Counted from the first letter of the stretch, positions 51,398-61,908 are shown. The stretch is DNA of 64,000 bases from Cyanidiococcus yangmingshanensis (GCA_013995675.1 VWRR01000004.1:310001-374000); one strand, 5' to 3'. The notes: generated by a model not told the origin, from the sequence alone. Translations and numbers: made by a program.

Positions 51398-51538
51398 TTA
51401 CTTGCCCTTTGGTTTACCACCTGGCTTCCCTGCTTTATCGCCCGGCTTTTCAGCCGCTGGTTTCGCCATCGCAGGACCACCCATTGGTTTGGATTGCTCT
51501 CCCTCCTTTCCTTTACCTTTGTCTGCAAATGGAGCCAT
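51398..51538 (-). CDS. Small basic lysine/proline-rich ORF, perhaps a C-terminus
   Basis: 46 codons from ATG 51538, MAPFADKGKGKEGEQSKPMG then a Lys/Pro/Ala/Gly-rich tail ending KPKGK. The same frame is open upstream with YWCYRNAHALYRYFKANN. A neighbouring frame just upstream holds DDALFTYVGVVASTSIGAIV, a possible membrane helix. A small single-span membrane protein broken by one frame change would explain the pattern. The low-complexity basic tail is unlike chance sequence here, but I know no family for it. Confidence 0.35.
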   Translation of the reverse strand: MAPFADKGKGKEGEQSKPMGGPAMAKPAAEKPGDKAGKPGGKPKGK

Positions 51539-52401
51539 ATTATTCGCTTTGAAGTACCTATAAAGTGCGTGCGCGTTACGATAGCACCAATACTTGTCGA
51601 TGCGACAACACCAACGTACGTGAACAGGGCATCGTCACCGAAACCGAAACGGAATCCGAATCCGTGTGCGGTGTCCGGTGGACATTCCCCGACAATCTCG
51701 TTGGCGCAATCTGGTGGTGCCACGTGTTCCCCTCGCATGGGTTCTCGCCGAGCTCGGGCGGGGATGCATCCACGGATCGCGGATCGATCCGTCGCGTGGC
51801 GATTCCAGCGACACGAGACCCCTCCCCCTTGGTCTCGGACACGAATGCATCTGCTCCATGGTGTCATGAATTCAGGTCCAGATCATTCCACTCGGTTATG
51901 AGAGGCAAGTGCGTGTGAGAAATCGTCTGATCGACGACTGAAATGATCGGGCGTTGATGTGTCGTTTCGTGCACGGCACAAGGCCCGTATCGGGTGTTTG
52001 CGTGCCGCTGCTGGTTGGCGCTCCTTTTTCGCGGCCCATGGTGTCTCGGGCACGTTTCAACGCTCGAGTGAGGCAACTCTCTGGTGCATTGGATCGGGAC
52101 AAGAGACCTATTCAACATCGCTTTGTGGATCGGCATGGATGGATTTCTTTCCCTGGAAGATGCGTCCCAGAGGATGCAGTTTCTCTGCAATCCCTAGATT
52201 GTGTGTAAAGGGAGCGCTTGCAGTCCAGGTGCCAACAGGTCCAACGTCGCGCCGACGCGAATGACCGTTCACCGGCGACGGCCGTGACCGATTTCCTCGA
52301 ACGCGGCACGCGCATCGGGAGGTTTTCGGAAACAGCTGGACTCGCGGCTGCATGATTGCGCTTCCCATCGCTTCATTGGATACCATCAAGCTCACAAGGC
52401 T
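51539..52401. other. Intergenic region, partly possible upstream exon or frame of the small ORF
   Basis: About 860 bp. The left 150 bp may belong to the small basic ORF (see there). The remainder shows no gene, repeat or RNA signature. Confidence 0.4.
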
Positions 52402-55400
52402 TTATTGCTGATTCTGTCGTGGGTCAGTCTCTTTCGCATCAAATGCCGTTGGTGCCGGAAACGGTATCGGAGGTAACCGTTTGACCAGCGCTTGGAAGGT
52501 TGGGCGTTTCGAAGGATTGCGATCCCAGCACTCGCGCAGCAGCTGAACGAGGTCAGGGTGCCAGTGCCGGTTCAGCGGTGGCCGCTCGTTCATGTGCAGA
52601 ACCGCTGCAATCACCCGCATTGGTTCCATGCCTTGGTAGGGCAGTTCTTCTGCCAAAAGTTCCCAGAGCAGTACTCCGAAGGAGAAAACATCGGCACCTG
52701 CGCCGTATGGTGTCGAGGCCAACACCTCAGGGGCCATGTACTGCGGAGTCCCACAATTCCCCGTCATGGGCTGACACAGTGCAATATAGCGAATGGATTT
52801 GGACAGCCCAAAGTCACCAATTTTCACGCGGTAGGAGCTATCCACCAACAGATTCGAGGATTTCAAATCGCGATGCATGAGGCCCCGGTCGTGCAGATAC
52901 GCCATACCACGGCATACGTCCAATGCCATGCTCTTCTTTCGGAGCGGCGAGAGCACTTCACGTCGTCGATGAAGGAGGTCAAAGAGCGTTCCTCGACTCA
53001 TGAATTCGGTGACGATGAACAACCTTGGTGGACTTGGTGCTCGACCAGCGCCAATAAACTGGAGAATATTCTCGTGGTCAAGGTTGCATAACGTGCGCAC
53101 CTCTGAATAGAAATTGCGATACTGATCACCTTGAGAGCAACTGCGACCGATCTCGAATACCTTCACCGCCACGATGTAACCAAGATACTTCGCTTTGTAG
53201 ACGGTACCGAAACTGCCCCTTCCGAGCTCCTCGACAAGTTCGATGGTCGACCAATCGATGTCCAGATTTCGTGGCAGGGTCGCGGGTGAATTTGCCGCTG
53301 CCAGTGGAGGCTTCGTTGCACGGGCATGGAGGCTGGGCACCGCGCTCATGCTTTTGCTACGAGCTCTCGAGTGTTCCGGAGGAGGCTTCTTCGAATCCAC
53401 TCGGGCCACAAGCGGTATCGAGGATGCTTCGGGCATTGTTGACGTCGTCTCTTTGGGTGTCGCTCTGAGAACGTAGAGCGCGACTTGGGGAAGCGTCGCG
53501 AAAGAGTCGGGCGCTCGCAGGCCGCAGCCGATCGAGAGCTCCTCGGGCAGGCGACGACTCACCAAAGCAAAGACACTACGCTGATCAATGTTGAGGTTTT
53601 GCGACAGCGACCACAAGCTGCGGCATGCTCGAGCTAATTGCTCGTAATTTCGGTCGTTGTAATGCGGGATTGCAATCGCGAAGACTCGAGTTAGTTGACG
53701 CAGATTCATCATGAATTCGTTACACATTTTCTCACTCTCAGTTGCACTCAAGCGCGGGGCGAGGACGCTCGCCACAGACGCCATGCCAAAAACGATTTCC
53801 AACACCAGTTCGTCACGGATGGCCTCATGCATGGGTAGTGTCTGCCGGTCAGCGAAGAGCTCTTCGGCAAGCTTGCCGGCCATTTTCGAGATACGCAGCA
53901 GAGCGAACGCCATCGCGAGCCGTTTCGATTGGTTTCGGACATCCGCCTTCGCAACCGTACCCTGATCGCGCCACAATCGCAAGGCGTCGACTTTGCTCAT
54001 CAGGATGGCACCATAAGCGCTGGTCAGGGCATTGGTGCGTTCGACGAGCATTTCTTGCCTGTCGAGCCGGTTCCGATCTTGGCGCCTGCTTCGTTTTCCT
54101 CCTGCGTCATGGTTCTCCAGCCAGCCTGTCTGGTCATTTGTCTGGTCGCGGCGAATGACTCGAGCAGCATCCTGGAGGCGCTCGCTCAGGCCCTGAATCC
54201 ACGAGCCTAACGGCGCTGATTTGACGGGAAATCGTTTCCAATCTGGTCTCAGGAATCGCTGACCAGAGGAACGAAGCAGCGAGATGAAATCCATATAAGT
54301 GGCTACGCTGTCATAGACGTTCCGCGGGCCGCGAATCAACAACACATGAATGATGTACAGTGCTCTCAAGCGAGCGAATGAATTCAAGGAATACTGTAGC
54401 ACCCGCCTTCGCAAAGTTTTGATCACTGTATCGATTGCAGTTGTATCAGAATAGATAAAAGTTTCCATGACGAGCGCTCGAAGACACTGCGGCGGAACGG
54501 AGCTCTCTTCCGCTGTTCCAAAAGCCAGTTGCGTGATCTGCTCGACTCGATCCGGATTGCGATGTGGTGCATCTGATTCAATCAACGAGTACCGTGCTTT
54601 CGGGTCGTCATCGGTCGATTTGGAATCAGTGTTGACACGCGACGGTTCCCGGGATACTCCCGCTCTTGACGTTGCCGCTGGATACGGAACATCGAAGCAA
54701 GCGTGCTTGGGCTCTTTGCTCCTGGGCTTTCCTGTCTGCCATTCATTGAGCACATCCTCGAGGTCATCATGGCTTCGCGCCGGAGCACTCACATCGCTCG
54801 CTTCTGGTGTTGAGGGTATTTCGTCTCGTGCTTCGGTGGAGCCAGCCTCGGAGCTGGCTCGACCCCATCGATGGATCTGGCGACACAGCTTGCGCTCGAC
54901 GATGTCGAGGGACGGACGCGCCTCTGGCATCTCCCGCAAACAGCTGGCCTGTAATCGGAGCAAGTGCTTGGAGTATAGCGCGTCGTGTTCCCCTACTAGC
55001 TCGCGCATGAGACAACCCAGGAGAAATACAGTGTTTTTGTCGTCTACGCATGCGGATGTCGGTGTCTCTCGACTGAGGGCCTCTTCAACCTTCGAGCCTA
55101 TTCGGTGCAGAACGCCAGGCCCAAAACCACGTGCCTTGCCTTGAACGCTGAACTCACTCGCGGCCAGCCTGTATTGAACGCGTGTGCCCAACTCTTCACA
55201 AATACGAGCAAGACAAAATGCCTGCGCAACGACGCGGACCAGGTCGCTCTCGCTCAAGGGTGCTTTGAGCTCCACCGGCACGTGTTGCTCGTAGACGAAC
55301 ACGCAGCACTGCGCATCCACTGGTATAAAGTCCACAAGCCGCACAACGAGTTTCGGAGCTCGCTCCGCCGCCTGGAGCCACAGTTCTGCCTCTGCCGCTG

Positions 55401-55620
55401 CTGCCTCAACGTTGGTGCCGTCCAAACGCTCCGCCAATAGGGCTCGATTCGAACCAGTTGTCGTGTCACGGTGCTCGTCTGCAGTCTCTCGGCGCTCCAC
55501 CAGGGCCATCACCGACTGTGACTCCACGCGCAGTACGCTCTGAACCGTATACTTCCATCGAACTGAGTCGATGCCCTCTGTCAGTCTTTGAGACCCAAGC
55601 TGGTTCAGCACGAGGTCCAT
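52402..55620 (-). CDS. Pseudokinase-ANTH-like-TKL protein kinase fusion
   Basis: About 1072 residues from the first ATG (55620). The C-terminal 290 are an intact kinase of the TKL/Raf-like class: GRGSFGTVYKAKYLGYIVAV with the lysine AVKVFE, HRDLKSSNLLV, IGDFGLSKS, GTPQYMAPEVL and LRECWDRNPSKRPTF. The N-terminal 290 resemble a NAK-type kinase but are degenerate (CLARICEELGTRVQY then RLAASEF where HRDLKxEN would be). The middle, LRRRVLQYSLNSFARLRALY, IIHVLLIRGPRNVYDSVATY and RFLRPDWKRFPVKSAPLGSW with helices to about residue 690, resembles the ANTH lipid- and clathrin-binding domain. In animals AAK1/GAK kinases and ANTH adaptors work together in endocytosis. Here the parts seem fused to a Raf-like kinase. 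The TKL assignment is firm, the other two rest on pattern. Confidence 0.8.
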   Translation of the reverse strand: MDLVLNQLGSQRLTEGIDSVRWKYTVQSVLRVESQSVMALVERRETADEHRDTTTGSNRALLAERLDGTNVEAAAAEAELWLQAAERAPKLVVRLVDFIPVDAQCCVFVYEQHVPVELKAPLSESDLVRVVAQAFCLARICEELGTRVQYRLAASEFSVQGKARGFGPGVLHRIGSKVEEALSRETPTSACVDDKNTVFLLGCLMRELVGEHDALYSKHLLRLQASCLREMPEARPSLDIVERKLCRQIHRWGRASSEAGSTEARDEIPSTPEASDVSAPARSHDDLEDVLNEWQTGKPRSKEPKHACFDVPYPAATSRAGVSREPSRVNTDSKSTDDDPKARYSLIESDAPHRNPDRVEQITQLAFGTAEESSVPPQCLRALVMETFIYSDTTAIDTVIKTLRRRVLQYSLNSFARLRALYIIHVLLIRGPRNVYDSVATYMDFISLLRSSGQRFLRPDWKRFPVKSAPLGSWIQGLSERLQDAARVIRRDQTNDQTGWLENHDAGGKRSRRQDRNRLDRQEMLVERTNALTSAYGAILMSKVDALRLWRDQGTVAKADVRNQSKRLAMAFALLRISKMAGKLAEELFADRQTLPMHEAIRDELVLEIVFGMASVASVLAPRLSATESEKMCNEFMMNLRQLTRVFAIAIPHYNDRNYEQLARACRSLWSLSQNLNIDQRSVFALVSRRLPEELSIGCGLRAPDSFATLPQVALYVLRATPKETTSTMPEASSIPLVARVDSKKPPPEHSRARSKSMSAVPSLHARATKPPLAAANSPATLPRNLDIDWSTIELVEELGRGSFGTVYKAKYLGYIVAVKVFEIGRSCSQGDQYRNFYSEVRTLCNLDHENILQFIGAGRAPSPPRLFIVTEFMSRGTLFDLLHRRREVLSPLRKKSMALDVCRGMAYLHDRGLMHRDLKSSNLLVDSSYRVKIGDFGLSKSIRYIALCQPMTGNCGTPQYMAPEVLASTPYGAGADVFSFGVLLWELLAEELPYQGMEPMRVIAAVLHMNERPPLNRHWHPDLVQLLRECWDRNPSKRPTFQALVKRLPPIPFPAPTAFDAKETDPRQNQQ

Positions 55621-56366
55621 CGTGGCCACCAACCAAGTGGAAGGTGGCTTGCGTATACCCAGAAAGCAAGATTCGTTTTCGATGCCTGGCGGAAGCAACC
55701 CTGCACCCAGTTGGCCGGTGCCGTCCAAAGCGGCGTGTTCGAGGGCGTTTTCGCGCGGACAGGCGACCGATGGGCGGTCCTGGCGACTTGATGCGACCGT
55801 GTTACCTTCTTACGATGATCATGACAAGTTTATGTTTGCGTATATTGAGATTCATTGAGTAGCCGTCGGGAATATGTCAGTGATCATCAAGAAATTCGTT
55901 GTTATTGAAGTGATCGACTGAAAACGGTGAGCATTTTCATCCGATTGCCTCGAGGAATCTTTTGGTGTGAATGCGAGTTCGGGACTGGGTGACAGCTCTT
56001 CGATGCATATGCAGGGCACTTGTACAGAGAGAGTGCTCGATTGTAGTCGCTTCATGGCATCGAATCATCTCTAATCGTTTCACATGGATACTTTATTTGT
56101 TTGAACGAAGGAATCAATTTCTCTGATCGTGTCCAGCGTTGAAGGAGTGCAGATGCCGATCTTCGGGTGGCGGTACGGTCATCGCTTCGAGGTTCCATGA
56201 CGCCGTCGCCTTGTCCCATGTTGGGCCATACTTTTTTCACGAGCTTGACCTTGGATCTGTATACAGCTTCTTGGAATTATCCGAGTATTGATTTCTGCCT
56301 GAGAAATCTATCTTTACGCCGCATTTTGAAAATCTTGTCGCCGACACGTTTCGATGCCTCTAATCC
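55621..56366. other. Spacer upstream of the kinase gene
   Basis: About 750 bp, AT-richer than its flanks from 55800 on. It should hold the kinase promoter and the 3' end of the next minus-strand gene. No gene recognised. Confidence 0.5.
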
Positions 56367-58766
56367 TCATTCCCTGGGGTGTGGATTTCTGCTTCGCAGA
56401 CTGTGACGATTTGCAATCGCAGGCCAAGTGTGCCAGGCTTCGCCATTGTCGGCATCCTTCTCGTTGGTCTGTTCTGATTCATCCTTCAGCGTGCGCTTGC
56501 AGTTCGCACAGAGCGTCGGGGTCGGTGCGTGCTTTCTATCGTTGGACTCATGACGCAGTAGGCAAGCCGCGAGAATACCGCAAACCATGATGAAGAAGGT
56601 GGCGATCAGCCGAGAGCGCGGTATCTCCTCCATCGGGCGACTGTTTGTTGGGACATCATGGATCTCGAATAGACGCCATCCATGGTGTTCCAGCACGAGC
56701 CGAATGCTCTCTGTTCCATCTGTTGATCCGAAATCAGGTGGCCCCATATCGGGTTCAAAAAGAACGTAATTAATAAAGCGGGATCTCAAAGCGTCTAAAA
56801 CCGAAGTACCATCATCCAGGGTGCCCTCGTAAACAAAGTACCGGAATGAATAGCGATCATGTGATCCCGGGATACCATGCGTAAGGGTGAAGCAGCCAGG
56901 GCCGATATAGAGTGCTCGCCCTGCAATGCATGCAGGCGGTGAAAAGTGATTACTTTCCCCTGTAAGAAATACTGCATTTGGAGGTGTATACTCGCGGATC
57001 CATTCGCCTACCTGACTGGCCACAATGTCGATGTGTCCGACCCGTAAACCAGCCATCTCCTTCCGCATCGCAAGGAAACCACTCATCATTGTGGATACAA
57101 TCGAAACAGTGAGCAGCATACGACCCCATGGTTGCCGCTCTAGTCGAGCGTACAGTTGCATCAGGAGAGCTGCGTTCCAGGCAGACGCTTGAATCAACCA
57201 AACGTAAAAGATTTTGATATTGTCTTTCTCCCATGGTTGGAATCGAATGACGTTGGCCAGTACGAAAAGACTCGCAAAAGGTAACACCAGCTTCAAGCGC
57301 CATCTGCCGTCCTTGCGGATGCAGCACGCTGGTAGCAATGACGCGCAAATGGCATCGCGCCAGCGACCCATGCGGGATTTCGAGCTGGCGCCCTTCGAAA
57401 CGATTTCGAACACGAGCAGGGCCATAGAGCTCAGATAGAGCGGGACTTGGATGCCGAGCGCGCGTAGCCATGTGCGCCAAAAGTTTCCATTGAAACCCGC
57501 GACCGTTTCCGGGGCAAAGGCCGTGAACTTCGTGCCGTATGCTTCGGAGCCGATCCGATCAAAGTAGAAGAGGATCTGCGGCGCGCCGATACCCGCAAAG
57601 ACGAGCAAACCCGGAATCCAGCCACGCCATAGCAGCCCTGGTGACCGCCTCCATCTTTGCATGTCAAGCACACAGAGCATTGCACCGATCATGCCCGCAG
57701 CCGCATACAGATGAGCGTGGAAGAGAGGCAGCACGCCTGCCAAGACCGCAGCCCAGAAAATCGAATGAGCTGAAGTATCCAAATCTGTCCCTGGATCCAG
57801 AGACGCCGTCAGCAACAGGAAACTGACGAGAGCGGCTGGCAGCGCAAAGGCGATGGAGCGTTGCGGTGCCATTACCTGGCCCAGAAAACCGAACCAGAAG
57901 ATGTCCGCACCATTCCCGATACCGTTGATCTGGATAGGGTCATCATCTGCCTCTGGGAAGATCAGACGTTTCCAACCATATCTGAATGCAAACTCTACGT
58001 AGCCAGTGCCACCAGACCAAATCAGCAATCCCAGCGAGAGCAGAGCGCTTCCGATACTCCCCGTCAGACGCTCTCCGAGCAAGAAAAGAAGCGGCACACA
58101 GCTCGCGCTAAGAAGCAAGCTCGGCACACGAAGCGCATTACGCCAGCTGAAACCACCGACAACCAGTGCAGCGGCATGAAAGTCACACAGGAACGGGTAT
58201 GCAAGCAGTTTTCCGGCAGAGATAGGTGACTCGACGCGCCCATACCAGAAATGTTTGTTTGATCCGTACAGAAAAGAGGTCAAGAGGTGCAGATGCAACG
58301 GAATATCGCCCCAGCTCCCACCAGATGTCTTCCATTCGCCATCCACATCCTCTAGGGTAAAATGCGCCGAATAAATCGGCCAGCAACAGAAGAGCGCAAT
58401 CGCGAAAAGGGCCAGTGCCCAAACCGATAGTCGACCCGAGCATACCTCCACCCAAAAGTTTCTCTTTCGAAGAGAGCGTTCCTTGTACGCTCCCCGTTGC
58501 CGACCAGAAATAGCACGAAGACTCCATCGCACCGCAAACCATATCAAATACACCCATTGAATCACGCAGCAAACCCATATGGAACGCTCATCAAGCGTGT
58601 AATACCATGTCGCACTCGACAGAAACACGATCCAAGTCGAGCTTAACAGACCGATTGGAACTGCCCCAAATAAAATCTCAACACTCCTCAACTGCTCAGC
58701 AAAGTTTGTCTGCAGAAATACAAGCGCAGCAGCGAATGAAGACAAGGGCCAGATCCAGGCCAGCAT
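56367..58766 (-). CDS. GT-C-like polytopic membrane protein, copy A
   Basis: 799 residues from ATG 58766 with about 13 hydrophobic helices. Early lumenal-loop motif SWGDIPLHLHLLTSFLYGSN, then YPFLCDFHAAALVVGGFSWR, GGTGYVEFAFRYGWKR, FLGQVMAPQRSIAFALPAAL and, later, PWEKDNIKIFYVWLIQASAW. After the last helices comes VFLTGESNHFSPPACIAGRA then LYIGPGCFTLTHGIPGSHDR. This layout (acidic first loop, many helices, C-terminal soluble part) is that of GT-C or YfhO-like glycosyltransferases that use lipid-linked sugars; bacterial homologues with the same wording exist as far as I recall. The donor and acceptor are unknown. It forms a tandem pair with copy B, same strand, 784 bp apart. Confidence 0.7.
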   Translation of the reverse strand: MLAWIWPLSSFAAALVFLQTNFAEQLRSVEILFGAVPIGLLSSTWIVFLSSATWYYTLDERSIWVCCVIQWVYLIWFAVRWSLRAISGRQRGAYKERSLRKRNFWVEVCSGRLSVWALALFAIALFCCWPIYSAHFTLEDVDGEWKTSGGSWGDIPLHLHLLTSFLYGSNKHFWYGRVESPISAGKLLAYPFLCDFHAAALVVGGFSWRNALRVPSLLLSASCVPLLFLLGERLTGSIGSALLSLGLLIWSGGTGYVEFAFRYGWKRLIFPEADDDPIQINGIGNGADIFWFGFLGQVMAPQRSIAFALPAALVSFLLLTASLDPGTDLDTSAHSIFWAAVLAGVLPLFHAHLYAAAGMIGAMLCVLDMQRWRRSPGLLWRGWIPGLLVFAGIGAPQILFYFDRIGSEAYGTKFTAFAPETVAGFNGNFWRTWLRALGIQVPLYLSSMALLVFEIVSKGASSKSRMGRWRDAICASLLPACCIRKDGRWRLKLVLPFASLFVLANVIRFQPWEKDNIKIFYVWLIQASAWNAALLMQLYARLERQPWGRMLLTVSIVSTMMSGFLAMRKEMAGLRVGHIDIVASQVGEWIREYTPPNAVFLTGESNHFSPPACIAGRALYIGPGCFTLTHGIPGSHDRYSFRYFVYEGTLDDGTSVLDALRSRFINYVLFEPDMGPPDFGSTDGTESIRLVLEHHGWRLFEIHDVPTNSRPMEEIPRSRLIATFFIMVCGILAACLLRHESNDRKHAPTPTLCANCKRTLKDESEQTNEKDADNGEAWHTWPAIANRHSLRSRNPHPRE

Positions 58767-59550
58767 AGCTTGAGAGTATTCGACAACAGCGAGAAACGCT
58801 TGTACAGACAGATAGAAAGCTAGCAGGAAATTAATTTCCCATCACACAGCGCGCTCGTCAACGAACGGCGGCCTCGCGTGCCATCAATTTGTTACCGCAT
58901 GAGCGAGCGAGCGGCGGCCTCGCATGCGATTGGACGCCGATGGCGCATGCATGCCGATGCTGGGGTCGCATCACGAACGCCGACACGGATGCATTCGCGC
59001 TGGACGCGACGTGATGACGCTGTTTCCAACGATCTGATGTAAACAGAGGCGGGCACAGAGGCCATCTGGAGAAGATTTGGAGACTTGAGCGGCACTGGAG
59101 GTGGAACCAAAGGTTTTGCAGTGCTTCTGAGAAGTGCTCTACAGTTGCTTGTATCCGAAAGTGATCCTGCTTCAACGCCAAACTGCGGTACAGGATATGT
59201 GAATATCAATGCTGCTCAATCCGGTCGGTTTCTTCAACGATAAATTGCCACAATCAATCATGGCGTCCAGGGACACGAGTTGCAAGGGAACGCCCGATGA
59301 AATGATGAATCGCCTCAGCCTGGCTGCAGGCGAGGTGTGTCCCGAGACAGGGACGTAACGAGAACGTGTGCTCGCTCGCGTGGGATGCGCTGCCTCACCA
59401 CGATTCGAGCAGAGTCTCTCTACTCGAGGAAAGACTGCGTGCGTCTGATCTGACCTGATGGCTTGACAACTGTTCGATTCACGCTGCTTTCTATGCATGA
59501 ACGCCAGGGTATTGCTTTACCAGAGATATTGAATCAACCGATAGCATCCC
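58767..59550. other. Spacer between the two GT-C-like genes
   Basis: 784 bp. A 12-base motif CGGCGGCCTCGC appears twice, near 58864 and 58912, the second beside a GAGC repeat. No gene recognised. It should hold the promoter of copy A and 3' end of copy B. Confidence 0.5.
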
Positions 59551-61908
59551 TTATTGTGCTTTGATGCGCCGACCTGCCACCGTGCTATGAGGGAGCAAGC
59601 CGTTCCCGTCCTCTTCAAACTTTCGAACAACACAAATACGCGAAAAGTGCCACATGCAGAGTGCGGCCATCCACAGGGCTAACCACGAGATGCCAGTTGC
59701 GAAGAACAGTTGCTCTCGGGTAATGAACTCAATCGGACGATCACCCAGCACAACATCTTTGACAAAGTAGAGGCGCCAACCATTGTTTTCATATGCTAGC
59801 CAAACATCAGATGAGTCGAAAATGCTCTCAAAATCTGGATCAGGGACTTGGGGATCCAACAAAATATGACTGATCCGTCGCAGGCGCAGTGTCTGCAAGA
59901 GTTCGGTGCCGTTCCGATCCTGGCTGCGGAAGAGCGTATCCCGAAGTTGAACACGCTCATATATGTTCGGCAGACCATGTGACCAGACCCAACCCAAGTA
60001 CCCGATGAAGAGGGATCGCCCCCCAAGCGCGCATGCTGGCGAGACGTGCTCTTCCCCGGTCAAAAAAACAGATTTCCAGTGCGTGTTCATTCGAATCCAT
60101 TCCGCCACCTCTTGGTTGGTTCGAGGAAATATCTCCGCCATGACGCCACCCCACTCTCGACGCATCCCCAAAAATCCGCTCAGAAGCATAACAAAGAGGA
60201 TGAATGGAAGCAAGATTTTGCCAAGGAGTCCTCCACGCCGCCACAGGCGCACCATCAAGTAGGAGGCCATACCCGAGGCCTGAAACAGCCAGACATACAC
60301 AAGCTTAACGTTATCCTTCACCCAGGGCTGGATCAGCACGAGGTTGCAAAACACGAAGACTGCCATGAATGGCGGGAAGAGCTTCATGCGCCACTGGTGC
60401 TGAGGGCCCACATAAGCTGGGAGAACGCCGCGCAGCCACTGCATGACGCTTTTGTGAACGTTCTGGATTGCCGGACGGTAACAGCGCAAACCCGTAAACT
60501 TCTCCAGATCCGCTAGTGCCTGCATCAATAGTATCGCGAACACGATCGTGAAGACGAATACGTAGAGGGGCACATGGAGCGTCAATGCTCGGAACCATGT
60601 GCGCCAGAACCCCCTGTTAAATGAAGCCATCGCGGTCCATGAAAACCTTAAAAAGCTCTTTTTTTCCCCAGGCGATGCAACTCGGCCGAGATACACTGGC
60701 AATTGCGGCGCAGACAACGCTAGTCCAATGCAAGCAGCCGAAAGCCAACCTTTCCACAACAGTTCCATGTGCGGCACCCAACGGTCCATGTCCATGACGA
60801 AAAGCACCGCGCAGATAATCACCGCGCCAAGGAAAGCGTGTGCCTGAAAAAGTGGGAGTATGCCAGCAACAAAGGCGGCCAATCGAAGCAGAGCGGCGCT
60901 CTGATCGATCGAGACGCCTTCCGTCACGGCGAGAACGATCAGCAGGATGAAAACCAAAATCAATGGCATTGCATACGTGGCTGGCCGTTGCGGCAGAAAG
61001 ACATGGCCGAAATAGGCGAACCAGAGGATCTCTCTTTTTCCGCCTTCATTATCCGCTTGAACAGGATCAACATCCCAGGCGACGCGCGTAGCATGACTCC
61101 AACCGCGCTGTCGCCAGTGCTCGAAGGCGCCGGTGCCTCCGGCACACATCACCATGACGACGGAGAGTGCTGCCGCTGCGCGATTACCGGTCAACCGCCA
61201 ATTCACTGCATACAAGAGGCCGGAACCCGAGACTGCCAGAAACAGCGCCGGCAGGAGGAACGACAGACGCCAGCTCATGCCTGCCACACGCAAACATGCC
61301 GAGTGAAAGTCAGGGAGCAACGGGTATACGAGTCGGGAACCTGCATAGAACGCTGCCTCAATGCGACGATAATCAAACTCGCGATTGGTCCCGTACAGAA
61401 AGGACGCCGCAATGTTCATGTGAAAGGGGAGGTCAGCCCAGGTCGCGCCGCCTGATAACACTGCGCCACTGGGATCCTCTTTGAGAAAACGGCTTGATAC
61501 CATCGGCCAGACGACAACCGCAGTCATCGCTACAATCCCTACCCCAACGCGGTGCGATGCACTAACGGCAGCGGCAGCTGTCGAGCCAATAGCGCACGAG
61601 TCCGACTCGCGCTGAACCATACGGCGTCGTCGTATCCACAGGAGATGAAACAGACCTAGAACAGCGTGTAGCAACCAGGCGTCCCGAATCGCACGTGCAT
61701 CGAGGGTATGGTATCGAAGCGACGCGAACAAGTAGGCCAACCAAGCAGATATCGCCCATGCCAGGGGTACCGAAGCCATCACGCGCTCGAACAGACACGT
61801 TATATGGCCAATATGCGCATACACGATCACGTACGTGGACAGGAGCGCCGTGCTGATCCACCAGAATCCCGGCGTCAGCAGGAGCGCCTTGGACCCGGCG
61901 CCTAACAT
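59551..61908 (-). CDS. GT-C-like polytopic membrane protein, copy B
   Basis: About 785 residues from the ATG at 61908; the frame is open further to 62067 but there the first codon is TTG, and starting at 61908 gives nearly the length of copy A. Motifs match copy A in order: TWADLPFHMNIAASFLYGTN, YPLLPDFHSACLRVAGMSWR, CAGGTGAFEHWRQRGW, YFGHVFLPQRPATYAMPLIL, PWVKDNVKLVYVWLFQASGM and VFLTGEEHVSPACALGGRSL followed by FIGYLGWVWSHGLP. The two are clearly paralogues that have diverged a good deal, so the duplication is not recent. Conserved Asp/His in the first loop and KDN-K late in the chain are candidate functional residues. A role in transferring sugars in the ER or Golgi lumen is inferred from the fold only. 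Confidence 0.7.
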   Translation of the reverse strand: MLGAGSKALLLTPGFWWISTALLSTYVIVYAHIGHITCLFERVMASVPLAWAISAWLAYLFASLRYHTLDARAIRDAWLLHAVLGLFHLLWIRRRRMVQRESDSCAIGSTAAAAVSASHRVGVGIVAMTAVVVWPMVSSRFLKEDPSGAVLSGGATWADLPFHMNIAASFLYGTNREFDYRRIEAAFYAGSRLVYPLLPDFHSACLRVAGMSWRLSFLLPALFLAVSGSGLLYAVNWRLTGNRAAAALSVVMVMCAGGTGAFEHWRQRGWSHATRVAWDVDPVQADNEGGKREILWFAYFGHVFLPQRPATYAMPLILVFILLIVLAVTEGVSIDQSAALLRLAAFVAGILPLFQAHAFLGAVIICAVLFVMDMDRWVPHMELLWKGWLSAACIGLALSAPQLPVYLGRVASPGEKKSFLRFSWTAMASFNRGFWRTWFRALTLHVPLYVFVFTIVFAILLMQALADLEKFTGLRCYRPAIQNVHKSVMQWLRGVLPAYVGPQHQWRMKLFPPFMAVFVFCNLVLIQPWVKDNVKLVYVWLFQASGMASYLMVRLWRRGGLLGKILLPFILFVMLLSGFLGMRREWGGVMAEIFPRTNQEVAEWIRMNTHWKSVFLTGEEHVSPACALGGRSLFIGYLGWVWSHGLPNIYERVQLRDTLFRSQDRNGTELLQTLRLRRISHILLDPQVPDPDFESIFDSSDVWLAYENNGWRLYFVKDVVLGDRPIEFITREQLFFATGISWLALWMAALCMWHFSRICVVRKFEEDGNGLLPHSTVAGRRIKAQ

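Noticed and set aside
51054-51563. 169-codon plus-strand ORF
   Set aside because: It is the reverse of the Lys/Pro-rich minus-strand ORF, and its Pro/Gly/Phe-rich end is explained as antisense of that tail.
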